Positions 1-7,950 of a stretch of 64,000 nt of DNA are shown piece after piece (position 1 is the first letter of the stretch; each line of letters opens with the position of its first letter). A program made the position numbers and the translations under genes. The DNA is from Clostridiales bacterium (GTDB lineage: Bacteria; Bacillota; Clostridia; Oscillospirales; Oscillospiraceae): the NCBI GenBank assembly GCA_003150485.1, contig QALX01000008.1:45770-109769 (forward strand). The letters run 5' to 3'. The notes under the pieces were generated by a model. The model had not been told where the DNA came from. It did not search any database and saw nothing but the letters and a program-made list of their open reading frames with translations.

Positions 1-1359
1 GGCTGTATGGGCCTGGGCAATCTCCTTGCCTCAGTAGTCTTTGGATATTATCTTACTTATTTCTACACGGATGTAGTTGGACTTCCTGCCGTCATTGCGG
101 GATTCATTTTGCTGGGGTCCAGATGCTTTGACGCATTTACGGACTTCGCTATGGGCGTAACCATTGACAGAGTTACCCTGAAGAGCGGTAAGTACAGAGG
201 CTGGCTGAAAATCGCAATCATTCCCATGTTTGTGGGCCTTCCCCTGGTGTTCCTGAACATACCCGGCGTAAGTATGAAGCTGAAAATTGTCTGGGCGATT
301 CTGACCTACGGAAGCTACGGCGCGATTTTTAACACCATGGCATACGTTCCGTCCTCGGCCCAGCTGGTTAATATGACTCAAAACGTGGAGGAGCGCGCGT
401 CCATTATCGGAATCAAGGAAGTGTTCTATAACATAGGCGTTGTACTGGTCTCATCCCTGTTCCTGCCGATGGTGGCACTCTTTGGCAACGGCAGCGAGAG
501 CCGCGGATTCTTCTTTGCCGCTTTGGCTGTCGCCTCTGTCGCGATCGTTACGCAGATTGCGAATATTGTGATTCAGAAAAAGTATGAGTTGAATCAAGAC
601 GGTACCTCCCGGGTGCTGGGCCAGACGCCGGATGGAGCAAAAAAAGAATCTCTGTTTGCTGAGTTTAAGTATCTGGTCAAGAATAAGCCCGCACTGCTTG
701 TGATCGTAGGGATTCTTTTGATGAATATCCTGATGGCGGTAAAGGGCGGACTCATGATTTACCTGTTTAAGTACTATTTCATGAATGAAGCGTTCTATTC
801 CGTTGCCATGGCCGGATTTACCGTGGCATCCATTGTCGGCGCACTGCTGATACAGTGGTTTGTGCACCTGTTCCGGGACAGCAACCGTGCGTTCCTCTTT
901 ATCGCGGTCGTGAGCATTGCGCTGAACCTGTTGTTCTTCGTAATGTGTAAGTCGATGGGAACAGAGGAAGCGGGAGCGTCCATTCACTTTGGCGTGCTGT
1001 TTGCCGTGTTCCTCCTTTGCGGACTGTTTCAGGGAACGTATTACGGCCTTCCGAACCTGCTGGTTACCAATACGATTGACTACGGATATGCAAAGACCGG
1101 AAAAAATCAGACCGGGCTGATCTATGGATGCAATGCGCTGTCCATTTCCTTGGGTGCTGCCCTCGGCGGATTTGTCACAAGCCTGATTCTGTCTGGAATC
1201 CATTATGTGCCCAATGCCCAGCAGACTCCGTTCACTCTGAATGGAATGCTCATTGGCGCGATTGTGATCCCCGTGGTATTTATGGCAGTTCAGCTTGTAC
1301 TGCACCTCTTCTACAAGATAAAAGATGGTCAGTATGCGAGAGTGGAGGGGGCGGAATAG
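1..1359 (+). CDS. GPH-family (MelB-like) sugar:cation symporter, 5' partial
   Basis: This is an inner-membrane secondary transporter of the glycoside-pentoside-hexuronide family, which couples sugar uptake to Na+ or H+. The reading frame is open from base 1 and the family's usual N-terminal lead-in is missing, so the real start lies outside the window. Seen: a long multi-span hydrophobic protein with the family's early signature (YFYTDVVG, then SRCFDAFTDFAMG with its conserved acidic residues) and the central charged loop around residues 195-225. The visible 452 codons fit a family length of about 450-480. Substrate cannot be read from sequence. Base composition is less GC-rich than in the neighbouring genes, with many A/T third positions, which hints at a separate origin. 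Confidence 0.85.
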   Translation, partial: GCMGLGNLLASVVFGYYLTYFYTDVVGLPAVIAGFILLGSRCFDAFTDFAMGVTIDRVTLKSGKYRGWLKIAIIPMFVGLPLVFLNIPGVSMKLKIVWAILTYGSYGAIFNTMAYVPSSAQLVNMTQNVEERASIIGIKEVFYNIGVVLVSSLFLPMVALFGNGSESRGFFFAALAVASVAIVTQIANIVIQKKYELNQDGTSRVLGQTPDGAKKESLFAEFKYLVKNKPALLVIVGILLMNILMAVKGGLMIYLFKYYFMNEAFYSVAMAGFTVASIVGALLIQWFVHLFRDSNRAFLFIAVVSIALNLLFFVMCKSMGTEEAGASIHFGVLFAVFLLCGLFQGTYYGLPNLLVTNTIDYGYAKTGKNQTGLIYGCNALSISLGAALGGFVTSLILSGIHYVPNAQQTPFTLNGMLIGAIVIPVVFMAVQLVLHLFYKIKDGQYARVEGAE

Positions 1360-1414
1360 CCTCAGCATAAATCTGCCCCATGAAACCTCTGTGCAAAAAC
1401 AGGATAGCTGCTGC

Positions 1415-1449
1415 GAAATCTCCCGATTCCATGTGAAGTCGGGAGGTTT
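1415..1449. terminator. hairpin after the transporter gene
   Basis: Arms AAATCTCCCGATT and AAGTCGGGAGGTTT pair with two G-T wobbles. There is only a short T run, so this is a weak terminator or a processing stem just before the stronger one at 1461. Confidence 0.4.
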
Positions 1450-1460
1450 CGGCTAAACGA

Positions 1461-1496
1461 AAGGCCCCTGCTTCACTAGGAAGCGGGGGCCTTTTT
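1461..1496. terminator. bidirectional intrinsic terminator
   Basis: A GC-rich stem (AAGGCCCCTGCTTC with GAAGCGGGGGCCTT, one mismatch) is flanked by A's on the left and TTTTT on the right. It sits between two convergent genes and can stop transcription from both sides. Confidence 0.8.
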
Positions 1497-1511
1497 CCAT
1501 TCGTTTTAAAA

Positions 1512-2486
1512 TCAGTCCCGATCCAGCAGCATCTGGTAAAAGGCGGCGTAGTTGGTGTCGTTGGCCTTGGTGGCGGCGATGGCGGTCCGGGGGTGCTGGT
1601 CCAGCAGGCCGGTGAGCATGTAGGGGATGTCGTAGCCCCAGACGCAGCCCTTCTGCTTCAGGGCCAGGATGTCCTTCTGGATGAACCGGAGCAGGGGGTC
1701 CAGCTGGTAGCGGGGGTTCTTCAGGAAGCCGATCAGTCCTTCCAGGGCGCAGTTGCCGGCGCCCCGGCCCATGCCGCTGAGGGTGCCGTCCAGGTAGCTG
1801 ACGCCGATGGACAGGGCCTCGATGGTGTTGGCAAAGGCGCACTGCTGGTTGTTGTGGGCGTGGATGCCGGTGGCCTTGCCGGCCTTGTCCATGACCTCCA
1901 TGTAGACCGCGGCCAGACGGCGGATCTCCTCTGGGTATAGGGCGCCGTAGCTGTCCACCAGGTACACCGCCTGCACCGGCGAGTCGGCCAGAGCGTCCAG
2001 GGTGAACTTGATGTCGCTCTCCTTGCAGTTGGAGATGGCCATGATGTTGCAGGTGGTCTCATAGCCCTTGCGGTCCGCGTCCTCAATCATGGCCAGGGCC
2101 TCGGGGATGGTGTTGATGTAGGTGGCCACCCGGATCATGTCGATGGGGCTCTCATCCCGGGGGAGGATGTCAGTCTCGTAGTCGCAGCGGCCCACGTCCG
2201 CCATAACAGAGATCTTGGTGTGGGTGTCGTTGTCACCCACTATGGCGCGGATGTCGTCGTCGTTGCAGAACTTCCACTTGCCGAATTCCGCCGGGTTGAA
2301 GAGGGCCTTGGAGGCCTTATAGCCAAATTCCATATAGTCCACACCGGCCTTCACGTTGGTCCGGTAGAGATCACGAATAAATTCATCGGTAAAGAAAAAG
2401 TCGTTGACCAGACCGCCGTCGCGGATGGTGGCGTCCAGCACGCGGACGTCGCTGCGCACGGAAAGCAAATTGCCCTTGAGTTCCAT
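1512..2486 (-). CDS. DRE-TIM metallolyase / HMGL-like aldolase-domain protein
   Basis: Member of the pyruvate-aldolase/HMG-CoA lyase superfamily, a TIM barrel that uses a divalent metal to make or break C-C bonds next to a carboxylate. Seen near the N-terminus: DATIRDGG, the metal-binding D and catalytic RD motif. Near residue 200 is GIHAHNNQ, the H-x-H metal ligand pair. A glycine loop follows (GMGRGAGN). It resembles 4-hydroxy-2-oxovalerate aldolase, but no acylating aldehyde dehydrogenase partner is adjacent and no LeuA regulatory domain is present (324 aa), so the substrate is unknown. The start is well supported by AAGGAGG eight bases upstream. A promoter lies at 2530-2558. Confidence 0.8.
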   Translation of the reverse strand: MELKGNLLSVRSDVRVLDATIRDGGLVNDFFFTDEFIRDLYRTNVKAGVDYMEFGYKASKALFNPAEFGKWKFCNDDDIRAIVGDNDTHTKISVMADVGRCDYETDILPRDESPIDMIRVATYINTIPEALAMIEDADRKGYETTCNIMAISNCKESDIKFTLDALADSPVQAVYLVDSYGALYPEEIRRLAAVYMEVMDKAGKATGIHAHNNQQCAFANTIEALSIGVSYLDGTLSGMGRGAGNCALEGLIGFLKNPRYQLDPLLRFIQKDILALKQKGCVWGYDIPYMLTGLLDQHPRTAIAATKANDTNYAAFYQMLLDRD

Positions 2487-2529
2487 AACTGTTTTCCTCC
2501 TTGAAAACTTTAACGCTTTTACCTGTAAA

Positions 2530-2558
2530 ATTATAACCCCGGGAAAACGGTTTGTACA
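2530..2558 (-). promoter_or_regulatory. sigma-A promoter for the aldolase-like gene
   Basis: On the minus strand TGTACA, 17 bp, then TATAAT, about 40 bp before the start codon. Confidence 0.6.
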
Positions 2559-2573
2559 GTGGAAAAACCAAGT

Positions 2574-3425
2574 TTAACGGGAAATTTCCTCTTTTTTCAG
2601 GGTCAGGTTGCGCCGCAGCACCGCCGGACCCCGCCAGGCGAAGGCCCGTTTGCCGTAAATTTCCCGAAATGTCCGGTTGGTGAGCCCCTCCAGATCGGAC
2701 AGGGACAGGGAGGCCAGATAGGGCAGCGCCTGGGTTTCCCCGGCCAACTCGGGCAGGGGGGCGGCCAGGGCCTCCTGGTTGTAGGGGCAGGCCAGCTGGC
2801 AGCAGTCGCAGCCCCAGATCAGGGGATGGGCCTTCAGCAGCCCCTCCTCCTCCGGGGTGAGCGTCCCTTTTTTTTGGGTCAGGGCGGACAGGCAGCGGTC
2901 CGGGTCAAAGCCGGTGTCCCCCAAGGCCCCGGCGGGGCAGGCCCGGACGCAGGCTCCGCAGCCGGGACAGTCCGGCGCCGGGACAGGGGAGGAGCGCAGG
3001 GGCAAATCGGTGAGGATGGTCCCCAGGAAGATCCAGCTGCCGTAGGGGGGCAGGATCACCAGTCCGTGACGGCCCAGCATCCCCAGGCCCGCCAGCCGGG
3101 CGCACTGACGCTCGTCCAACGGGGAGGCGTCGGCGCCCGGAACAAAGATGCGGCTGGGATAGGCCAGGGCCAGCTGTTCCGCCACGCCGGTCAGGCGGCG
3201 GAGAATCACCCGGTGGTAATCCTCTCCCCGGGCGTAGAGGGACAGGTTGCCGGGCGCCCCTTCCGGTCCGGTAAAATAGGGGAAGGCGGCCACCAATACC
3301 CCCGCCGGGTGGGGGCAGAGGGCTTCCCCTTTGGCCCAGGCCTCCGGCGAAAGGGACAGGTCCCCAAAGGCGCAGCAGCCCCAGCCCACGGCTCCCGCCT
3401 GAGAAAATAACCTTTGCAGATCCAC
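2574..3425 (-). CDS. epoxyqueuosine reductase-like (QueG family) Fe-S protein
   Basis: QueG reduces epoxyqueuosine to queuosine in tRNA using cobalamin and two [4Fe-4S] clusters. Seen: the DUF1730-type N-terminal half followed by ferredoxin-like cysteines CPGCGACVRACPAG and, later, CDCCQLACPYN. I place the start at a GTG at 3425, preceded by GAGAGGGGG, rather than 31 codons upstream where the added residues are a poor phenylalanine-rich run. The resulting 283-aa protein is shorter than many QueG proteins (about 350-380 aa) and lacks a C-terminal HEAT-like region. No other queuosine gene is in the window, so a related reductive role is possible. Confidence 0.75.
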   Translation of the reverse strand: MDLQRLFSQAGAVGWGCCAFGDLSLSPEAWAKGEALCPHPAGVLVAAFPYFTGPEGAPGNLSLYARGEDYHRVILRRLTGVAEQLALAYPSRIFVPGADASPLDERQCARLAGLGMLGRHGLVILPPYGSWIFLGTILTDLPLRSSPVPAPDCPGCGACVRACPAGALGDTGFDPDRCLSALTQKKGTLTPEEEGLLKAHPLIWGCDCCQLACPYNQEALAAPLPELAGETQALPYLASLSLSDLEGLTNRTFREIYGKRAFAWRGPAVLRRNLTLKKEEISR

Positions 3426-3497
3426 AGTGTGCCCCCTCTCCCGTTTTGATGGCTCCAGTATATCAGGGCTGTGGAAAAAAGAAAAGAAAAAGGAGAA

Positions 3498-3525
3498 AGA
3501 CCGATGACAATTGATCATCGGTCTT
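3498..3525 (-). terminator. terminator between tadA and the queG-like gene
   Basis: An 11-bp perfect stem (AAGACCGATGA / TCATCGGTCTT) lies downstream of tadA and just upstream of the queG-like start. The T run on the minus side is interrupted. The A/T-rich 3530-3665 stretch beside it holds nothing else I can support. Confidence 0.6.
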
Positions 3526-3668
3526 TTAAAGAAGGAAAATGAAAAAAACTACTAGCACTTGAAACCTGTCTCTTGATTTCGATGTTAGGATACCAGCGGT
3601 CTGTTACAGAAATTCATAGGAAAGTATTACAGAAATATTAAATGAAAAAATTTTTCTGGGACACAGCT

Positions 3669-4112
3669 TTAGAGCGCCGCAAAAAAACGCCGCAGCAGGG
3701 CTGCGCACTCCGCCTCCAGCACTCCGCCGTAGACCTGGGGCCGGTGGTTGAACCGCTCCTGGAACAGGGCGAGCACGCTGCCGCAGCACCCTGCCTTAGG
3801 GTTTTGCGCGCCGTACCAGACCCGGCGGATCCGGGCGTTGACCATGGCTCCGGCGCACATGGGACAGGGCTCCAGCGTTACGTACAGATCGCACCCCTCC
3901 AGCCGCCAGCTGCCCAGCGCGGCGCAGGCGGCCCGGATGGCCTCTACCTCGGCGTGGGCGGTGGCGTCGCCCCGGGCCTCCCGGCAGTTGCGGCCGGTTC
4001 CGATTACGGTCCCGTCCTGCACCACCACGCAGCCCACCGGAATGTCCCCCTGCTCTCCCGCCTCCTTGGCCAGGGCCAGGGCCATGGCCATGTACCGCTC
4101 CTCCTGGGTCAT
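3669..4112 (-). CDS. tadA: tRNA-specific adenosine deaminase TadA
   Basis: Deaminates the wobble adenosine A34 to inosine in tRNA-Arg(ACG), which is needed to read CGN codons. Seen: the cytidine-deaminase-fold zinc site HAE (residues 53-55, with the catalytic glutamate) and PCPMC (82-86), in a 147-aa protein of normal length. The start at 4112 is chosen because GAGGAGG lies just upstream and the first helix (MTQEERYMAMAL) is typical. An upstream in-frame start would add 20 unrelated residues. The gene is divergent from mntP. Confidence 0.93.
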   Translation of the reverse strand: MTQEERYMAMALALAKEAGEQGDIPVGCVVVQDGTVIGTGRNCREARGDATAHAEVEAIRAACAALGSWRLEGCDLYVTLEPCPMCAGAMVNARIRRVWYGAQNPKAGCCGSVLALFQERFNHRPQVYGGVLEAECAALLRRFFAAL

Positions 4113-4240
4113 CGCTCCCGCCTCCTCACGAAATTCTGACCACAGTGTACCGGAATTTCCCGGGAAAGACAAGGGGAATTCCGCGGGCGCTCATAAGTAC
4201 CCCGGGAAGCGGCATAGATAGTGGAGAGGTGAAGCGACAT

Positions 4241-4789
4241 ATGATAGCGGTATTTTTTTTGGCACTGTCGGTGGCGGTGGACGCCTGCGCGGCAGCCATG
4301 TGCTGTGGATTGGAGACGCCGGGATTTCAGTTCCGGGATGGACTGCGGCTGGCCTGCTGGTTCGGGGCGTTCCAGACCGGCATGTCTTTGATCGGCGGGC
4401 TGGCGGGGGGCGAGCTCAACGAACACGTCCGCATGCTGGGGGCGGTGATCGCCTTCGGCCTGCTTCTGTACCTGGGCGGGGTACAGCTGCTCTCCGCCTT
4501 CCAGCCCCAGTCCTGCCGGACACTCTCCGGCCTGGAGCGGCGGAAGATCGCCGCCCTGGCCCTGGCCACCAGCTTGGATGCCCTGGCGGTGGGGGTGTCC
4601 CTGGCCTATCTGGCGGTGGGACTGGTGCCCGCGGCCCTGGTGATCGGGGCGGTGACCCTGCTCCTCACCCTTCTCAGCGCCCTGCTGGGCCGCCAGGGAG
4701 GACAGCGCTTCCACCGGGGCGCCTCCGCCTGCGGCGGGGCGGTCCTGATGCTGATCGGGACAAGAATCCTGGTGGAAGCGCTGGTCTGA
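4241..4789 (+). CDS. mntP: manganese efflux pump MntP
   Basis: Small integral membrane exporter that removes excess Mn2+. Seen: about six hydrophobic segments in 182 aa and the two internally repeated motifs with membrane-embedded aspartates, SVAVDACAAAM in the first helix and ATSLDALAVG in the fourth, the hallmarks of this family (formerly DUF204). The start is the ATG at 4241, preceded by GGAGAGG; upstream codons are non-conserved. In many bacteria the gene is under a yybP-ykoY Mn riboswitch, but I do not recognise that motif in the 128 bp upstream. Confidence 0.85.
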   Translation: MIAVFFLALSVAVDACAAAMCCGLETPGFQFRDGLRLACWFGAFQTGMSLIGGLAGGELNEHVRMLGAVIAFGLLLYLGGVQLLSAFQPQSCRTLSGLERRKIAALALATSLDALAVGVSLAYLAVGLVPAALVIGAVTLLLTLLSALLGRQGGQRFHRGASACGGAVLMLIGTRILVEALV

Positions 4790-4796
4790 CTGCAGG

Positions 4797-5285
4797 TTAC
4801 TGGAGATAGATTTTCAGCCGGTTAATGTTGTCCTCCTCCGCCAGGATGGTGGACCGGGCCAGGCCGATGGCCTGATTCCGGGCCGGAGGCGCCTGCTGGC
4901 TGTCCTGCTGGGACTGGGCCGGATTGGCCTTCGGGTCGCCGAAGGAGTTGAGCACCTTAGTCAGGGAGAGAATCCCCATATTGCTGCCCTGGATCATCAT
5001 CTCCGCCAGATGGCTGGTCTCCCGGTTGCACAGGGTGTTCGCCTGGAGGGACATCCACAGCATGGCCTGCTCCTTGCCGCATAGCTCCCGGGGGCACTGG
5101 CCCAGGGCCTTCATCTGCTGTTCCGCATTGGAGGCGGTGGACTGATATTGACGGCACTGGGTCTGTAAGTCGGAGCGGAACCGGGCGTTGTCCACCTTGG
5201 GCAGCAGCAGCCGGATGGATTCCTCTCCCATCCGGGCGCCCCGGTAGATCTCCTGTAACAGTTCGTATTCGTTGTTGAATTCCAT
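4797..5285 (-). CDS. uncharacterised helical protein (possible ferritin-like bundle)
   Basis: I do not recognise this 162-aa protein. It is soluble with no signal peptide, and looks all-helical: two long amphipathic stretches (residues 1-55 and 60-115), a Q/P/A-rich linker near 125-140, and a short C-terminal helix ending NRLKIYLQ. Charged and Met/Gln residues at helix positions recall ferritin-like or spore-coat CotF-like four-helix bundles, but there is no clear metal-ligand ExxH pair, so this is only a resemblance. The start at 5285 has GAAAGGAA upstream. It converges on mntP and is divergent from prmA. Confidence 0.6.
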   Translation of the reverse strand: MEFNNEYELLQEIYRGARMGEESIRLLLPKVDNARFRSDLQTQCRQYQSTASNAEQQMKALGQCPRELCGKEQAMLWMSLQANTLCNRETSHLAEMMIQGSNMGILSLTKVLNSFGDPKANPAQSQQDSQQAPPARNQAIGLARSTILAEEDNINRLKIYLQ

Positions 5286-5316
5286 GGAAAGATTCCTTTC
5301 TGTGTCCAAGTTTTCC

Positions 5317-5341
5317 GTGCTTTTTCTCGAGAAAGCAGTGC
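5317..5341. promoter_or_regulatory. imperfect palindrome between divergent genes
   Basis: A dyad centred on CTCGAG (GTGCTTTTTCTC / GAGAAAGCAGTGC) lies between the helical-protein gene and prmA, just upstream of the prmA -35 box. Possible operator; not tied to any regulator. Confidence 0.35.
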
Positions 5342-5357
5342 TAGTTTGTGCCGCCCG

Positions 5358-5386
5358 TTGAAAAAGATGCGGAAGTGCGGTAAACT
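5358..5386 (+). promoter_or_regulatory. sigma-A promoter for prmA and the CDF gene
   Basis: TTGAAA, 17 bp, TAAACT, about 35 bp upstream of the prmA start. Confidence 0.6.
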
Positions 5387-5421
5387 ATCCGGTAACAGAG
5401 TAGAAAACGGAGGAATTTGCG

Positions 5422-6396
5422 ATGGATCAATACTGGCTGGAAGTGGCGGTGGACACCACGCCGGAGTGCCTGGACGACCTGGCGGCCTATCTGACCGGCT
5501 GCGGCATCGTGGGCCTGGTGCTGGAGAGCGAGGCGGACTTTGACCGGCAGCTGGAGGAGGGGCGGCCCTACTGGGACGACGTGGACGAGGAACTGCGGGC
5601 CAGCTGGCGGGGGATCTCCCGGGTCAAGTTCTACGTGACCCAGGACGAGGACGGCGAAGCCCGGCTGGCGGAAGTGCAGTCCGGCCTGGCGGCCTTCCGG
5701 GGCCGGGTGGACAAGGACGCCGGTACCCTGGCCGTCACCACCGTCTCCCTCCGGGAGGAGGACTGGGCGGAGAACTGGAAGCAGTATTATCAGCCCTTCC
5801 CGGTGGGGGACCGGCTCTATGTGGTCCCCGAGTGGATGCGGGGGGAGGCGCTGCCGGAGGGCCGGACGCCCCTGTACCTGAATCCGGGCCTGATCTTCGG
5901 CACCGGCAGCCACGGCACCACTCGGCTCTGCCTGGAAGGGGTGGAGCGCTACGTGGAGCCGGGAGACCGGGTGCTGGACCTGGGCACCGGCAGCGGGATT
6001 CTGGCCATCGCGGCCCTGCTGCTGGGGGCCAAAGAGGCCGTAGGCTGCGACATCGACCCCAAGGCGGCCCGGGTGGCGGCGGAAAACGCCTCCTACAACG
6101 GCGTGGAGGAGTCCTTCCGGGTGTACACCGGCGATGTGAACCGGGATCAGAAGCTAAAGCAGGCTCTGGCGGGCCAGTATCAGCTGGTGCTGGCCAATAT
6201 CATCGCCGACGTGATCATTCCCCTGGCGGCAGTGGCGGGGGACTATCTGGCCCCGGGCGGCCGGTTCCTCACCTCCGGCATCATTGAGAGCCGGGCGGCG
6301 GACGTGGCGGCGGCCCTGACCGCCAACGGCTTTGTCATCGTGGAGACCCGCACCCGGGAGGGCTGGGTCAGCTACACCGCCCGGAAAGAGGTGTAA
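5422..6396 (+). CDS. prmA: ribosomal protein L11 methyltransferase
   Basis: SAM-dependent enzyme that trimethylates ribosomal protein L11. Seen: an N-terminal substrate-recognition domain (about 1-115), the family signature GTGSHGTT at 160-167, the SAM-binding loop DLGTGSG at 186-192, an acidic CDIDP strand end, and LANIIADVI as the post-catalytic motif. The 324-aa length is slightly above the usual ~300. It is preceded by GGAGG and is followed two bases later by the CDF transporter, so the two are co-transcribed. Confidence 0.92.
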   Translation: MDQYWLEVAVDTTPECLDDLAAYLTGCGIVGLVLESEADFDRQLEEGRPYWDDVDEELRASWRGISRVKFYVTQDEDGEARLAEVQSGLAAFRGRVDKDAGTLAVTTVSLREEDWAENWKQYYQPFPVGDRLYVVPEWMRGEALPEGRTPLYLNPGLIFGTGSHGTTRLCLEGVERYVEPGDRVLDLGTGSGILAIAALLLGAKEAVGCDIDPKAARVAAENASYNGVEESFRVYTGDVNRDQKLKQALAGQYQLVLANIIADVIIPLAAVAGDYLAPGGRFLTSGIIESRAADVAAALTANGFVIVETRTREGWVSYTARKEV

Positions 6397-6398
6397 CC

Positions 6399-7523
6399 AT
6401 GGCGGAGGAGAGAAAAGAACAGCCCCGGGACCGGCAGATTGTCCGGGCCAGCCTGGTGGGCGTGGGCGCCAACGTGCTGCTGGCGGCCTTTAAGGCCTTT
6501 GCGGGCCTGCTGGCTCACTCCATCGCCATCGTGTTGGACGCCCTGAACAACCTGAGCGACGCCCTGTCCTCGGTGATCACCATCGTGGGCATGAAGCTGG
6601 CCGCCCTGCCCGCCGACAAAAAGCACCCCTTCGGCCACGGACGGGCCGAGTACCTCAGCGCCATTCTCATCGCCGGGCTGGTGCTGGCCGCCGGTGTCAG
6701 CGCCCTGGTGGAGTCGGTGAAGAAGATTTTTCACCCGGAACCGGCGGACTACTCGGTGCTGACCCTGGTGATTGTGGCCGCGGCCATCGTGGTGAAGCTG
6801 CTCCTGGGCCGCTATACCCAGCGGGTGGGCCGGGCCACCAAGTCGGATTCCCTGATCGCCTCGGGCGCCGACGCCACCTTTGACGCGGTGATCTCCGCCT
6901 CCACCTTGGTGGCGGCTGTGGTGACGATGATCTGGAAGGTGTCTGTGGACGGGTATTTGGGCGCGGTGATCGCCATTGTGATTGTCCGGGCCGGTGTGGA
7001 GATGCTCCGGGACACCCTCAGCGAGATTTTGGGACAGCGGGCCGATATTGCCCTCAGCCGGGCCATTAAGGAGGCGGTGGCCGCCCATCCCGGCGCCCTG
7101 GGGGCCTATGATCTGATTCTGCACAACTACGGCCCGGAAAAGATGATTGGCTCCGTCCATGTCGGTGTCTACGACACCATGACTGCCAGGGAGCTGCACA
7201 AGCTCACCCGGGACATTCAGCTGGACATTGCGGAGCAGTTTAATATCTTCCTGACGGTGGGTTTTTACGCCGTCAACACCGCCAATGACAACGCCGCCGC
7301 AGTACAGAAGGCGGCCTACGAGTACGCTCTGGCCCAGCCCTACGTGCTGAAGGTACACGGCTTCTACATGGACCCGGCCCGGCAGCTGATCTCCTTCGAC
7401 GTGGTGATTGACTTCCAGGCCAAGGACAGCGTTGCGATCCGTGACCACATTGCCGGTCACCTCCAGCGACGCTATCCCCCCTACACCTTCTCCATCAATA
7501 TCGACCGCGATTTCAGCGACTGA
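6399..7523 (+). CDS. cation diffusion facilitator (Zn/Fe/Mn exporter)
   Basis: Inner-membrane metal/H+ antiporter of the CDF family. Seen: six predicted spans, the metal site in helix 2 (DALNNLSDALSS), the GHGRAEYL motif after helix 3, a second DATFDA site in helix 5, and a cytoplasmic C-terminal domain from about residue 210. At 374 aa it is longer than FieF; the extra C-terminal residues resemble a second dimerisation-like fold. The start codon follows the prmA stop by two bases. Metal specificity cannot be read with confidence. Confidence 0.88.
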   Translation: MAEERKEQPRDRQIVRASLVGVGANVLLAAFKAFAGLLAHSIAIVLDALNNLSDALSSVITIVGMKLAALPADKKHPFGHGRAEYLSAILIAGLVLAAGVSALVESVKKIFHPEPADYSVLTLVIVAAAIVVKLLLGRYTQRVGRATKSDSLIASGADATFDAVISASTLVAAVVTMIWKVSVDGYLGAVIAIVIVRAGVEMLRDTLSEILGQRADIALSRAIKEAVAAHPGALGAYDLILHNYGPEKMIGSVHVGVYDTMTARELHKLTRDIQLDIAEQFNIFLTVGFYAVNTANDNAAAVQKAAYEYALAQPYVLKVHGFYMDPARQLISFDVVIDFQAKDSVAIRDHIAGHLQRRYPPYTFSINIDRDFSD

Positions 7524-7950
7524 CCAGGGGGCTTTGCCCCCTGGACCCCCACCAGAGGGCGCTGCCCTCTGGACTCCCGCCCCTTTTTTGAAAAAAAGGG
7601 GACAAAAAACTTTCTTCGCTTCGCCCATTCAACGAAACGTGGATAGAATGCCGATTTTCATCGGCATAGGGGAATGACAAAGCAAAAAACCGGAACCCTT
7701 TACGATACAAAGGTTCCGGTTTTTATTTCGTTATTCTACCCCGATAGCCGACGTATGTCGGCTTCTTCCCACTTGGCAAGCTATGGGCGCGCAGCGCGAA
7801 AGAAGTTTGGGTCCAGCCTTTTTAAGTGAGACTCCAAATCTGTGATTTGGCCAGTCGAACTTACACAGAGTGCAAAAGGCTGGCGGGATGCAAGGGCACA
7901 GGGAACGTATCAGAAACGCATATGCGTAACCGCCAGGGAACCCCCTGGCG
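7524..7950. repeat. mosaic palindromic intergenic repeat, copy A
   Basis: Fills the whole gap between two convergent genes, starting right after the CDF stop and ending at the CPBP stop. It is built from nested palindromes: CCAGGGGGCTTTGCCCCCTGG, CAGAGGGCGCTGCCCTCTG, a CCCCTTTTTTGAAAAAAAGGGG hairpin of about 22 bp, GCCGATTTTCATCGGC, a T-tailed terminator (7683-7727), a CCAAATCTGTGATTTGG module near 7835, and ACGCATATGCGT at 7915-7926. The same modules recur at 10378, 21742 and 39073. Confidence 0.85.
7683..7727. terminator. bidirectional terminator inside repeat copy A
   Basis: Stem CCGGAACCCTTT / AAAGGTTCCGG with A's before and TTTTTATTT after. The same hairpin recurs in copy C. Confidence 0.75.

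Noticed and set aside
4113..4240. yybP-ykoY manganese riboswitch upstream of mntP
   Set aside because: Expected for this gene family, but the conserved core is not visible in the short divergent gap with tadA.
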